Source of the DNA: Ephemerocybe angulata
Lineage: Eukaryota; Basidiomycota; Agaricomycetes; Agaricales; Psathyrellaceae
Reading direction: 5' to 3'
Assembly (NCBI GenBank): GCA_013368325.1
Contig: JAACJK010000228.1
Coordinates: 248,001-312,000, forward strand
DNA length: 64,000 bases
Position 1 is the first letter of the stretch; the number at the start of each line of letters is the position of its first letter. Below are positions 47,401 to 57,214 of the stretch, in pieces. The notes beneath the pieces were generated by a model. It was not told where the DNA came from and ran no database searches. It saw only the letters and a list, made by a program, of their open reading frames with translations. Made by a program: the position numbers and the translations under genes.

Positions 47401-48330
47401 GATCTTCTGGGAGTACGTGAAGCCAGCTGAACACCACAGTTCCTCATCCGTGCGCTCGATGATACCGGCTCGAAGCCGGCGGCGTCGAGTAGTTCGGTTA
47501 GCACGGATTCGGCAGAAGGGGGTTTCGGGCTTCTCTTCCACAGGAGGGGGCGACGACGGTAGGGCAGGTTCAGGAGTTGGAGAGTTGGGGAGCGTGGGCC
47601 AAGAGGCATAGATCTCTTCCAGAATCGCTCCATCAGAGGGTTCCCCTAAGTCCAAACACGGATGTCTTTCCTCCGGCACCTCCTCTACCGAGGTGCGGGG
47701 ATGACGGTGTGAGGGTAGGAGCTCTGGAACGAATGCGATGGGGTCTGGGGGTGCGCTCGAGGCATAGATCTCTTCCAGGACAGATCCGTTGGACGGTTCC
47801 CCCAGAGCATGGCTCGGGTTCGGCTCCTCAGGAACGTCCTCGATGGTGGCTCGGGGGTTGATGCGCACAACACCCTTTGTCCAGTCAATCTCTGGGTTAA
47901 CCTGGCGAAGCCAGGGGAGCCCCAGGATGATGTTCTCGCCTCCTAGGTCGGTGACAAGAAAGTCCGTCCAGCGGTTGTGGGGTCCAACCGTGAGGTGAAG
48001 ACGCGCGAAGTGGGTGATGTCCCCGGCGGTGTTAGGGGAGCCATCAATGTTGCGAAGGAGGATGGGGTGATGGAGCGGGAAGGTTGTGATGTGATGCTTT
48101 AGGACAAAGGGGTGGTCAAGAAAGAGGGCGGTCGCCCCACAATCTATCATGGCTGCTGAGCTAGTGCTCCTGTTGCGACCTCTCAACGTCGTTCGTACTC
48201 GGAAATGGTCTGAAGTGGGATCGATTTCACGAATAGAACTAATAGTACATGATGAGATGGAGTCGTAGGAGGAGGTGGAACACATAGCGATGGGTACGCG
48301 TGCGGCAGCACGGACGGGCACCCGCTTCAA
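44410..48330 (-). CDS. Gypsy Pol, intact minus copy (1306 aa)
   Basis: Full polyprotein with every expected part in order: aspartic protease (IDCGATALFLD), reverse transcriptase (IKKKDGTLRFIQDY, YLDDILIF), RNase H (EVDASGFATGGALL, NYEIYDREMLAI), integrase zinc region (HPGNHATLE, CDLC), DDE core (VGVDLITQLP, FTDFFTKQ, SDRGPQFTSN) and a C-terminal chromodomain ([11 protein letters not shown]). The chromodomain marks it as a chromovirus, a group that targets histone-marked chromatin. No stop or frameshift was seen. Expression is probably as Gag-Pol by -1 frameshifting at the TTTTT run at the gag end. This is the most plausible source of active enzyme in the window. Confidence 0.93.
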   Translation of the reverse strand: MKRVPVRAAARVPIAMCSTSSYDSISSCTISSIREIDPTSDHFRVRTTLRGRNRSTSSAAMIDCGATALFLDHPFVLKHHITTFPLHHPILLRNIDGSPNTAGDITHFARLHLTVGPHNRWTDFLVTDLGGENIILGLPWLRQVNPEIDWTKGVVRINPRATIEDVPEEPNPSHALGEPSNGSVLEEIYASSAPPDPIAFVPELLPSHRHPRTSVEEVPEERHPCLDLGEPSDGAILEEIYASWPTLPNSPTPEPALPSSPPPVEEKPETPFCRIRANRTTRRRRLRAGIIERTDEELWCSAGFTYSQKIAEDAKKGKLERTLDEIIPAHYREHAAIFSDQESTRLPSHKDWDHAIELTPGAPANIRTKIYPMSLDEQAVLDTFLQENLAKGYIQPSKSPISSPVFFIKKKDGTLRFIQDYRCLNEYTIKNRYPLPLVADIISRLRGAKYFTKFDVRWGYNNVHIKEGDEWKAVFATSRGLFEPKVMFFGLTNSPATFQGLMNSIFSDLVASGKVAVYLDDILIFTMDLEEHRRITHEVLRRLQQHDLYLRPEKCEFEKEEIEYLGMVIREGEVSMDPAKVQAVRGWPVPRNVREVRGFLGFANFYRRFIKDFSKVARPLHDLTKKNTLFEWTDERQQAFETLRDAFISAPVLALWDPDRPTRIEVDASGFATGGALLQQAADGAWHPVAFRSASMDPAQRNYEIYDREMLAIIEALKDWRPFLEGLPDTFGIVTDHANLKYWRTAQDLARRQARWALYLSRFDFRLEHRPGAANTQADPLSRMPHHHVSDSDDNTQRTVLRPEHFAKLAAASQFTNPLEDRIRRASARESVVLGGLEKLRKFGPQKLVNGLTEWTEENGLVRFRGKVYVPADDELRREVVKQCHDDPTSGHPGNHATLERVERLYWWPTMRAFVKKYVEGCDLCARRKHAQHPRALTQPMDVPEGPWEAVGVDLITQLPPAHSFDAVIVFTDFFTKQIHALPCSSTISTEGVVDIYYREIFRLHGLPLRFISDRGPQFTSNVMRTLLQRLGIGSNLTTAYHPQANGQTERANQEVEKHLRFYVSRRQDDWDQHLPMAEFVINSRIHSAHNRSPFEVIYGYSPHFNIPIGTTTGVRGVDERIQDLLDTRKDVEAALRMEKARQKTTFEAGKRTAHTFAVDDYVWLSAKNINIKVPTRKLGDFQLGPYKVIEKIGDLDYRLALPQSLSRLHPVFHVDKLSPWKGNDTNGILPPPPEPVELEDGTEFEVQDVLDSREVKRGRKRWVEYLISWKGYNDSENSWEPLANLGNAAEAVAEFHLRHPMAPRP

Positions 48331-49610
48331 AAACCCGGCTTGTCGTTGGCGAGGAGCCCAAAGAGACGGTTCTGCTCGGCGAGGGCAGCCTCTAGGCGTG
48401 CAAACCTAGGGTCCTCGGGCGTCGTCGAAGGGGCAGGGGACGAGACGTTGGGGGCAGAGGTCTCGCCTGGGAAGAGGGTGAAGGGGGTGTCGCTGGTCGT
48501 GGCAGCTGCCTTCTGGGAGCGTCGGGCTCCTCGGCCTTTCTCGTTGCCTAGGTACTTGTCCTGGCAGACGGCCTCGATGTGCCCGATGCGGGCGCAGTAT
48601 CCACACTTGGTGGCCTCGTGTCCTCCTGCCGACTTCAGGTGGGCCTTGGAGCCACACCCGTAGCAGCGACCTCGCATGAGCTTGGTGAAGTCTTCGCGGG
48701 TGCGAGCCGTCGAGCTTCGACTAGCGTCGACATCCATGGCGTAGGGGTCGCGAGCGGCAGTGGGAGGGGAGTAGGCAGTGGAACCCTTGGTACGAGGGCC
48801 TTCTGCCATGCTGTCGCGCATGTGGAAGTCAACCTTGACGGCGAGCTGGACAAGCTCCTCGAAGGTGGCGGGTGCTTTGGCGAAGGAGGCCATGGTCAAC
48901 CAGGCACGGGCGTCCTTGGAGAGGCCCTGCTTGAAGCGATGGCCAAGGTCCGACTCGGAGTAGTCCGTGCGTCCGGAGACCTCCTGGAAGCGCGCTGCGT
49001 ACTGCGCAACCGTCTTGTTGCCCTGGGTGATGGACTCGAGTTCCCTCTGGGCTTCGGCGTTGTCGTCCGAGGCCATGAAGCGGGCCTTGAAGGCCTTGAC
49101 GAACTCGTCCCACGATCCGCTGAAGGGGAAAGGGGTGACGGGGACAGCGGTCTGGTTGGCTGCGGTAGCGGCTGCAGCGGCGGCTTGGGTGGTGGCATGG
49201 GCCTCGATGTCTTGGAGGTAGCGGACGGCCCATATCGCGGCTTCCCCCTGCAGGAGCGAGAGGGCATGGATGATCCACTGCTCAGGAGCGATCTCGTGGA
49301 AGCCGGTGGTAGTGTTGAGCTTGTTGAGGGGAGCTTCCTTCGATCGGGCCCACATGGTGTAGTACTGGAGGAATCGTCGGGCGTCGGCGGAACCTCCCTT
49401 GAAAGGCTCCGGGCGAGCCATACTGGAACCGGTGGACACGTTGACAGCCCCAACCTGGGTGGTGGAGTGGACAGGAGGAGGCGCAGGTGCAGGGGCAGTC
49501 TGGGTTGCTTGGGTTTGAGCTGCGGCCAGTTCGGTCAGCTGCTCGTTGGTCTTCGTCTGGGCTTCTATGAGCCTCGTGAAGAGGGCTTCGAGACGCGCGT
49601 TGTCAGACAT
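48327..49610 (-). CDS. Gypsy Gag, intact minus copy
   Basis: Nearly identical to the plus copy, from MSDNARLEALFTRLIEAQ to NDKPGF, with both zinc-binding motifs. The open frame continues upstream of the ATG to about 49980, where a MITE interrupts the leader. A few residue differences from the plus copy (for example ANQTAV for ASQTAV) show the two have diverged slightly. Confidence 0.9.
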   Translation of the reverse strand: MSDNARLEALFTRLIEAQTKTNEQLTELAAAQTQATQTAPAPAPPPVHSTTQVGAVNVSTGSSMARPEPFKGGSADARRFLQYYTMWARSKEAPLNKLNTTTGFHEIAPEQWIIHALSLLQGEAAIWAVRYLQDIEAHATTQAAAAAATAANQTAVPVTPFPFSGSWDEFVKAFKARFMASDDNAEAQRELESITQGNKTVAQYAARFQEVSGRTDYSESDLGHRFKQGLSKDARAWLTMASFAKAPATFEELVQLAVKVDFHMRDSMAEGPRTKGSTAYSPPTAARDPYAMDVDASRSSTARTREDFTKLMRGRCYGCGSKAHLKSAGGHEATKCGYCARIGHIEAVCQDKYLGNEKGRGARRSQKAAATTSDTPFTLFPGETSAPNVSSPAPSTTPEDPRFARLEAALAEQNRLFGLLANDKPGF

Positions 49611-49974
49611 GGTAGGAGGTGGACTTGGGTAGTCAGGGAGCTTTGGAGAGTACGGCGGCAGTGGTGATGATGGGGGTGGGACGCGACTAGGCGGGCTGGT
49701 AGGGTGCAGGTACTGTGGGACTAGTGGTAGGACTAGTTCTCCACGAAGGCCAGAGAGGTAGAAGCCTGGGATAGAATCCTGGGTTTCCTTAGCGTGGGGG
49801 CAGGGTTGTTCTGCGCAGTCGGTGTAGACAGTTGAGCCGTTCCGGTCGATGTACCAGTAGACTGAGGACCAGACTGGATCAGTGGTGGATCGGAGGTAGG
49901 CGGAGTCGATCTGTAGGCCGTGAAGGTACGGTGCACAGCTGTCCGGTTCAGAGCCGTCAGAGGTTGCAGGTGAG

Positions 49975-50429
49975 GGGGAACGCAAGGGTGGGCTGGTCTT
50001 TAAATTACTGGCCCGTACATGGGTGGTTGGTTCAGCCTTTTGGCTGCTAAAATTTTGTTGGACCCCCCTCTATAAACCCTAAAATGGGGCCCGGGAGGCC
50101 AATTTTGGTGCAGTTTTCAGCTGTGAGGGCATTCAAAAATTATATAAAGCATGATAGTAAAGTTCTGGACTATTTACAGTGCTTAAATATGTAGTGACAA
50201 TGATAATAAATACTTTGCACCAAGTGGGAATTGAACTCACGCCCTCCGGTTGACCCTTGGGTGGCCCCCAGATGCCGGCGAGTTGAGCGGAGGCTGAAAA
50301 AGCTTATGTAAATTGCCTTTTTGGGAAGGCTTGGCGCTTACGTAGGTGGTTGGTTCAATTTTTGAGGGCTTAAATTTTTTTCCGACCCTAGTGCTGTATT
50401 CTGAAGACCGGCCCACCCTTGGGGGAATG
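49975..50429. mobile_element. hAT-type MITE (49983-50421) in the Gypsy leader
   Basis: A 439-bp element with 16-bp terminal inverted repeats, CAAGGGTGGGCTGGTC and CAAGGGTGGGCCGGTC. It is flanked by GGGGAACG (49975-49982) and GGGGAATG (50422-50429), an 8-bp target duplication with one change. The uninterrupted target is visible in the plus leader near 37125. The ends fit the hAT consensus YARNG. There is no coding capacity. The interior contains GGGAATTGAACTCACGCC, a tRNA T-arm-like block in reverse orientation. Confidence 0.88.
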
Positions 50430-50505
50430 GGTGGGCGCGATGGTGCCGGCTAGCAGGGGCTGCGAGGACGATGGACGTCGGCGCAGTTGGGAGGACTTGA
50501 TCTAA

Positions 50506-51055
50506 TGTGGCGAAGACGCCGGCTGATGTCGGACGAGCGACGAGCAGAGAGCAGAGAGCAGAGGAGCAGAGGTCGGAAGAGCGACGAGCAGCGATGCAGA
50601 TACAAGAGCTGTATAGTCAAAGGTAAATAAGATACAGGAAGTAGGAGCAAAGCGACTATGTACCTGTATAGTCAAAGAGATCAAGTGGGGAATAATGAAC
50701 GAGTAGCTACGAGTATATATGTGTCCAGATGATCTCGAACGAAAATAGAACAATAGAATGATCCAAAGAACAATAGAGTCCATATGAGTCGATATGACTA
50801 AAAGGCAGCGCGCGGGCAGTGCGCCTGAGAACAAAGGTGCGAACAAGGTGTGAACGTGCTGTGCACGAGAATAAGAAGCATGAACGTGCTGTGCATGAAG
50901 TGAGGGGAAGGCTCAGAAGAGCGAAGGCAGTGTGAAGGTGTGCAAGGGTGTGCAAAGGTGTGCAAGAGTGTGCAGGAATGCGCACGAATGAATAGTAAAG
51001 GAAGAAATGAAAGGAAAAGAAGAGAAAATAGGTAGGCTGACCGGTGTTCACGACA
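50506..51055 (-). repeat. Gypsy LTR, right outer copy (550 bp)
   Basis: The 5' LTR of the minus gag-pol unit. It ends GGTGTTCACGACA, sharing the G variant with the truncated TGTCGTGAA at 43817 and not with the other LTRs. Flanked on the right by CTGGC. Confidence 0.9.
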
Positions 51056-51060
51056 CTGGC

Positions 51061-52467
51061 CTTGTGTAATGACGAGCATGCCTTTCGATTCATCCTTCAT
51101 CCAGAATGAGACAAACATGCATGTGCTACCAAGACATGACACCAGTGCCAGCCAGTCATCCCACCACAGTCTCCCGACCAGCCGGCGGCGATAAAGCCTT
51201 TTGAAAGCCTTACACACGTAGTGATCACAGCAAGGGCGTATGCAGTTGATATGGTCACTGTCGATAGGAGTAAAAGTCAGTTAAACACCTGACACATGCA
51301 TCCCAACTTATGTACCTTCGAAAACATACTCAAGTTCTGGTGTCAACTTTCGCATGAGTCAACGAATGGGCGGCCGGTGGCGAAAAGCGGACGGAAGTAA
51401 ATGCAGAGGCGGGAACGACAGCATGCGCACAACTCAGATGACGGTACTTAAGGAGTGTCCTTTAATTCAATCTATCGAACTTTTCCCCAGTTGGTTTTAT
51501 TACATTATACTTACCTTCCCGGTGTCTAGTAAGGAATAAAGTATTAGGGTTTGATCTCCGAGCACAGGGTCGGCATTCTGGGCGCACTGTTCTGCTCGCG
51601 TTCTGCGCTCCTCTGGGTTCAAACTTCAATTAGGGTTGCAACAAGGATCCAGAAGCAGCATCATGGTAGAATTGCGTTCGAAGATGAGAATACTGTCCTG
51701 TCAATGTGGGAGGTCCCAATGCCCGCATATTTCTGTCTCAGGGTCGCGGAGGACAGGGATTCCGGGAACCTTCCACAATCCGATCATGAAGCGATCCGAC
51801 ACCTCTGGCGAGGGTGGGCACCATCGCTACTACCCGATCCAGGTGCATATGTGGTGTCTGGTGAAATGAGGGGTGATCGACAAGCGGTGTTGGGCAGTCG
51901 AAGTCAGGAGGGATGGCGCCCGCGTTATTACGCTCCAAAGGCCGTGTGCGTTCATCGAATCGTCGTTAGCTTCCGGGTTTGGGTGTATTATCCGGGTCTT
52001 GGACGATGTCGGATAGAGAGCCGCGTCGGGAAAGAAAAGGCGTAAGATATGGGAGCTAGGGATGGATGTGGGGGTGTGAGAGGGCGGTTGAAAGAGAACT
52101 TGGGCTGGTTCGGTGCAGTATATACGATTGTCGGATTTGGTCTGGAACATCGCTCGATATCGCTGTCAACACTCGTTATTTACGAATAAGTTTTCCCCTG
52201 CAATACGCCTACTCCTCTTGCTCTAGTCTCTACCGATACTGGACTAGTAAGCGCATTAGAACAGGCACGTTCAGGCGTTCAGGCGAATCGGAGTGCGCTG
52301 CGCATTGCTGGTGGTGCGGCCCCGCCGAAGCAAAGACAAAGTACAGTACAAAATACATAACTATAAACCCGGACGCTAAGAAAGGGCGTGTAGAGACATA
52401 GAGATCTGGAAGAGCGTAGATAAATCGCACCGGGAAGGATTGAGGGAAGACCAAAGAAAAATATAGA
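51061..52467. other. Intergenic, no gene recognised
   Basis: Continues the pre-insertion sequence on the right of the composite and forms the 3' flank of TPR-CHAT gene 3. A 164-codon frame at 51551-52045 has no domain or splice support. Confidence 0.4.
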
Positions 52468-55400
52468 TCAATAGCCAAAGTGAACATACGGAATCCATGT
52501 GAGCAAGGATCGGTCTGAGCTGTCGCCGAGTCGAACTCGGAGCTGGTTAATGGCGTGGTGCAGGGCCTGAGCGGAGAGTTCACTATTGAACCCGGCCTTG
52601 CTATGGTCCAGTAGATATTGGTAGAAGTCGGTGGCCACATCTGGTGCGTGCCGATCCCCGATCGACCACATCGTCGCGACCACTCGACGATATCCGGCAG
52701 CGAGCATCCCCGCAGCCAGATGAACAGCTTCGTCCGGGAGTTCCTGTACGCCAGTGCTCGTCTGGCATGCTGAGAGGAATGCAAGGTCCGCGTCCTTGAG
52801 GTTCCGCTGTAGGATAGCGCCGAGCTCCATAGAGCCATCGTGAAAAAGAAAACGACTCCCGAGAGGATCCTCCGCGTTTTGTGAGCCGTGACACGCGAGG
52901 TGAACGGCGCTAAACTTTTCCATATTGTCCAGACAAGTAGCGGCTGAAACGGAACTTCCTTCGAGCTTCTCCACCCTCACACCCCCCTCCGTGAGCACAT
53001 CATAGATGATGCGAGCTTCTTTCGTGGTTCCAGGTATGGAGGAGACGCCAGGTGCGTTTGGCTGACTGGTCACGAATATGCCAGATGCCTTCGCGTCATT
53101 GGGCTGCCCGTTCTTGACTCGATCGGTGAGAGCAGTGACGGTCGGGGTGTATGAGGATATAGCATAGTCCAGAATAGTTTCAGAGCTGTTACCTCCATAC
53201 ATCCCCGCTGCATGGAGGGGAGGAAGGATAAGGCTCCGGTAGGACACCACCAAATTCTCGGTGGTGCCGACGAGGATGATTGATCTATTTTCTGAAAGAT
53301 ATAGTACTCAGTAATTATTATATTCAGTGATACCGAAGGGTGAATACACTCACCGAGAGGTTTAAACTTCGGAGGATGGGTTCTACCACTCTCTCCCATA
53401 GACCCTTAAGGATACCTTGAACGACTGTCCGAGCACCCGCTCTAGTTGAGGTGGCACTCCTAATCCCCCTCTCTCCATCTCTATTCTCTGGCAACACTAC
53501 AGCTTCGCTTCCTCTATCGCGGAGATGATGCGCTTTTAATTGTGTCCTGAGATCCTTCTGATATTGAGCGCACATTTCAAACGAGAAGTTGTGAAGGGGA
53601 ACGTGGAGAGGGACGCCCTCCCCTGCCTTCAACACAATCGCATCGCACCGAAGACTATCAACATTGATGACGATGACATAGCCGGATTCTGGTAGGTCCT
53701 GTAGGATGGTTTCAAACGGCAGCGGCTTGAGGAAGTTCGCAAACCCGGGAATGGCCCGTACTCTTTCCAGGAGACCCTCCCACTGTCGCGCAAGTAGCAA
53801 ATGATGTTGAGCTTCCTCCTCCAAAGATATCTTCTCCGATGGCAACATATCCATTCGTGCCGTGGACCTAACAGATCCAGCGGTTTCGAGCTGCTTTGAA
53901 GTCTCCATGAACTTCTGGGCGAGACTACTGTCATGGCGTCTTAGGTCGTCCAGGGGTGTTCGGAGATTGGTGAGCTGACCCCATACAAGACAGCGACCCT
54001 GTTCAAGCCACTCCATGGCTTTATCGATTCGACCAAGAGCAAATGCGGAGGAAGCACCTTGGAGGGAAAGACCAGAACTATCTTGAAGGTGGGCGTACCG
54101 CCTCTGGAGGGTTTGCTCGAGCGCCGCTGTCAACGCAATCAAGTGAATGGTAGTGTCGAAAGCGAGCAGAATGTCGGAGGGTGTGGGATGGGAAAGATTC
54201 CTAGTCAGCGATCGAACCCAACACTTCGCCGCCTCTAGTTTGGTATGTGGAGAGCCGGAAGGGTGGGTCGCAGCTGCCTTGTACTTGTAAATGGCCTCAT
54301 ATAAGTCACGCAGATTGTCGGTGCGCTGGAAGCGCGACTCGAGCGAGCGGGAGAGGCTGGTGAGCAGGACGGGCATGTCCACATGACCGAAGGGAGTAAG
54401 CTCCAATGCGTTACGTTTCATAGAAATGGCCTCATCGAGGTCTGCAATATCTCCGTTGCGCTCGGAGCGCATCCAAAGCGATATTCCGAGGCTGTTGAGC
54501 CTCGCGGGCCTCATGGAATGGCCATGGTGAGAGAGCTCTAGTGCTCTCCGCTTCTTGGAAACGGCTTCATCGAGGTCTCCTATATCTCCAGTCCGCTTGA
54601 AGCGTGAGTCGAGCAATACTGCAAGGTTGGTGAGCCTGCCGGGCATGTCGACATGCCACCACTCCGGTGTAAGCTCGACTGACTTTCGATTCAGTGAAAG
54701 AGCCTCATTGAGTTCTGCGATATCTCCAGTGCGCTCGGAGTGTAGCTTGAGCGAAGCGGAGAGGCTCATCAGCATCGTGGGCAGGTCGGCGTGTCCATCC
54801 GGAGTGAGTTCTACCGATTGGCGCTTCATTACGAGTGCCTCACCAAGATCGCCCATATCTCCGGTGCGCTCGAAGCGTAAATGGAGCGAAGATCCGAGGC
54901 TGCTGAGCCTCGCTGGCATGCGCTCATGCTTATCGGGGTGGAGTTCCAGTGACTTCCGCTTCATGGAAATAGCTTCGATGATGTCCCCTATATCTCCAGC
55001 GCGCTCGAAGCGTGAGCTGAGAGATGTTGCGAGGCTGTCGAGCCTCCTGGGCATGTCGAGATGACCCTCGGGAGTGAGCTCTACTGATTCTCGACCCTTG
55101 GAAACGGCATCGTTGAGGTCTTCAATATGTCCAATCCGCTTGAAGCGCAGCCAGAGCGAAGTACCAAGGCCTTGGAGCCTCTCGGGCATGTCGGGATGGC
55201 CATCGGGGGTGAGTGTTACCGATCTTTGCATCATCGAAACGGCTTCATCGATGTCTGAGATATCCTCCGTCGAATCGAAGCGAGAGCAGAGAAAGATACC
55301 AAGGCTATTGAGTCTTACGGGAGTCTCCGAGTCACCTTCAGGAGTGAGCTCTACAGATCTTTCCTCCCTTTCAATGGCTTCGTCGAGGTCTGTGAACTCT

Positions 55401-55600
55401 CCCGTCTGCTTGAAGCGCGAGTAAAGCAAGGTACCGAGCTTGTTGAGCCTCCTAGCCATTTTGCAAGGATCATCGGGAGTGAGTTGTACTCGTTTTCGAA
55501 GATTTACTATCGCCTTCGAGATTTCAGCGAGATCTCCCGTTTTTCGAAGACGGGCTTCCGACTGGCTGCCAGCTTCTAATAAAATAAGTAGTTCGAGCAA
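52468..55600 (-). CDS. TPR-CHAT protein 3, frameshifted at the start of CHAT
   Basis: Main exon from about 55600 to 53354, 63-nt phase-0 intron, then last exon 53290-52468. No in-frame ATG exists near the exon start, and an AG near 55578 may be an acceptor, so a first exon lies upstream; ATG 55739 (MADKDTDCNE) is a candidate. About nine TPR-like repeats of 45 residues (ERTGDIxDLxEAISMKR) precede the shared linker (EWLEQGRCLVWGQL, RAIPGFANFLKPL). CHAT begins PPRIWWCPTGALSFLP, but one base is missing in the CCCCTCC run at about 53214, so the rest (HAAGMYGG onward) lies in another frame. The downstream frame keeps His in HLACHGSQN and Cys in LSACQTSTG and ends YVHFGY. Either a recent pseudogene, a polymorphism or a sequencing error. 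Confidence 0.82.
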
Positions 55601-55829
55601 TGCAGATTAGATTCCATTATCGAGATCCCTCGCCTTCGCTGAGCAGTGTTGCATTCGAGCTAGATAACCATATTATCAGCACCGAACCAGCATATCTTAA
55701 TAAGACATACTCGTTGCAGTCTGTATCCTTGTCGGCCATGTCTATATCGCTGAAGTGAAGTAGAATCAGTGAATGGGAAGGTTTCATCAGGATGTCCTCG
55801 TCCAATGGCACGCTATATATCTATCCGAG

Positions 55830-56332
55830 GCAGCACAGCATCCAAATTCAATCACCCATAGCCCATCGTCACTGCCAGTGGAAGGCGATGATACTCCCCA
55901 CTAAGTCCATGGGGCCGCCCCGGGCGCTTTCTATATCCGACAATGCGATGGCTTATCGCACACAGCATCCTTACAACGTGTTATGGGCGCCTATCAGCTG
56001 TGATAGTCCAATGTAGCATGGACAAATACATTCGACCCGCTTCAGTAAGTAGAACTATTTCAGGACCCAGGTCAACAAAGTAAGATAGTCTTAAAAGTTA
56101 CATCCCCGTTGCAACTTGGGGAGTACGTTTCGGTCATTGAGGCTGATCTCACGAACGTCGGGCGTTTCATCGACGCATATGGCATAGAGGTGCGGATTTC
56201 TAAGTACATCGTACACCACCTAGTGAGTAGTGGGGCAGAGGAGTAACTCAAGGGCCAAGGCAGGTACGGCGCGTTGAATCACAACTGGAACATGGAAAGC
56301 GCGTAGGTGGAATACATACTGTTCTAGCAAGG
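55830..56332. other. Intergenic, no gene recognised
   Basis: About 500 bp between the divergent 5' end of TPR-CHAT gene 3 and the 3' end of the GPI-anchored protein gene. No coding signal was seen. Confidence 0.4.
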
Positions 56333-57214
56333 CTACAAGAGAACAGTGGTAACAAAAAGAATCGAGGACATGGCGACTATAACCGAGGCTGAGGTTCTCG
56401 CCGCAGCGTTTTTCACTGCTGCCAAGGAGGTGCTGGGAGCGCTGGAGGTACCAGCTGCTGTCGTCGAGGCGCCGGACGTGGAGGAGGTCAGCGTCGCGGT
56501 GCTGCTCCCAGCAGTGGCCGACGAGCCACTCAATGGCCCACTGCTAGTAACTGTACCTCCAGTCGCCGCACCTGTGAGGGTATACCCCGAAGCGGCGCAT
56601 GCGTCCGTGAATTCTGAAGAACGTACGTGAATTGGGGCCATCAGATTATGCAACACACATCTATGACTATGTTTACTCACTCTTCTCCTCCACCTGAGTT
56701 TTCTCTTCAAGTATTTCGACCGTTCCACCTCCGCTTTCTCCATCAATCAATCCCAGGGCGGCCTGTCTGCCCTTGGCGCTGAGAATCAGGCACTCGAAGC
56801 AGCCTTGCATGAGATTGTAATTATCGGTAGTGCAGGCACATAAGTCGGGATTGGCGGTGGTTCCGCAGGCCTATTCGCGATGTGATATAGATATCAGCTA
56901 CATCCTTGCGACCCAACGGGCTATGGGAAAGTGTACTACCAACTCACCTTGAATGCATTGCTACCCTCATCGCACAGAGAGTCACACTACGCCAACGAAT
57001 GCTTATGTTCAGGGACGGCCCTCGGTCACGGGAAAGTACCAGCACAAACCTCTCCACGGCGTGCAACTTGGCCTGCAAAGAATGTCGGAGGCGCTATCGC
57101 TGATACTGTAAGCGGTCTTTTGAGCACGAGCGCACCGTCTGTAGGTGTGTGGGGAATAGACAACGTACCTTGAAGTGCAGTAAGGAGCGCGATGAATGAG
57201 TGTGAGGTTCGCAT
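56333..57214 (-). CDS. GPI-anchored secreted protein with eight cysteines (192 aa)
   Basis: Five exons with consistent phases: 57214-57169, 57072-57050, 56986-56948, 56870-56681 and 56613-56333. A short signal peptide (MRTSHSFIALLTAL) is followed by a compact region with eight cysteines (CDSLC, ACGTT, DLCAC, GCFEC, DAC). Next is a Ser/Thr/Gly-rich stalk and a hydrophobic C-terminus (ASVIVAMSSILFVTTVLL) typical of GPI attachment. Cysteine number and layout recall CFEM-like and related fungal cell-wall proteins, but spacing is not an exact CFEM match. The expected location is the plasma membrane or cell wall. Confidence 0.8.

Larger units (their letters stand above)
34029..51060 (-). mobile_element. 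17-kb composite Ty3/Gypsy chromovirus (34034-51055) flanked by TSD CTGGC
   Basis: The outermost LTRs (34034-34603 and 50506-51055) are both in minus orientation and are flanked by the same 5 bp, CTGGC, at 34029-34033 and 51056-51060. Inside, order from the left is: minus LTR, minus pol 3' end, inversion junction at about 35075, plus pol 3' end, plus LTR, plus gag and pol (interrupted), 9 bp of a plus LTR, then a minus LTR, minus pol and minus gag. Two smaller elements are nested within it. The gag-pol gene set belongs to one closely related family throughout. Confidence 0.85.

Noticed and set aside
43826..51055. The minus gag-pol unit as an independent complete insertion
   Set aside because: Its flanks GTGAA and CTGGC do not match, whereas the outermost LTR pair has CTGGC on both sides.
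51551..52045. A 164-codon plus-strand frame
   Set aside because: It has no recognisable domain or intron structure, and overlaps equally open frames on the other strand.
1476..55600. A type III-E CRISPR (Craspase) type system because of TPR-CHAT
   Set aside because: The genes are spliced and eukaryotic, with no Cas protein or CRISPR array nearby. Only the domain plan is shared.
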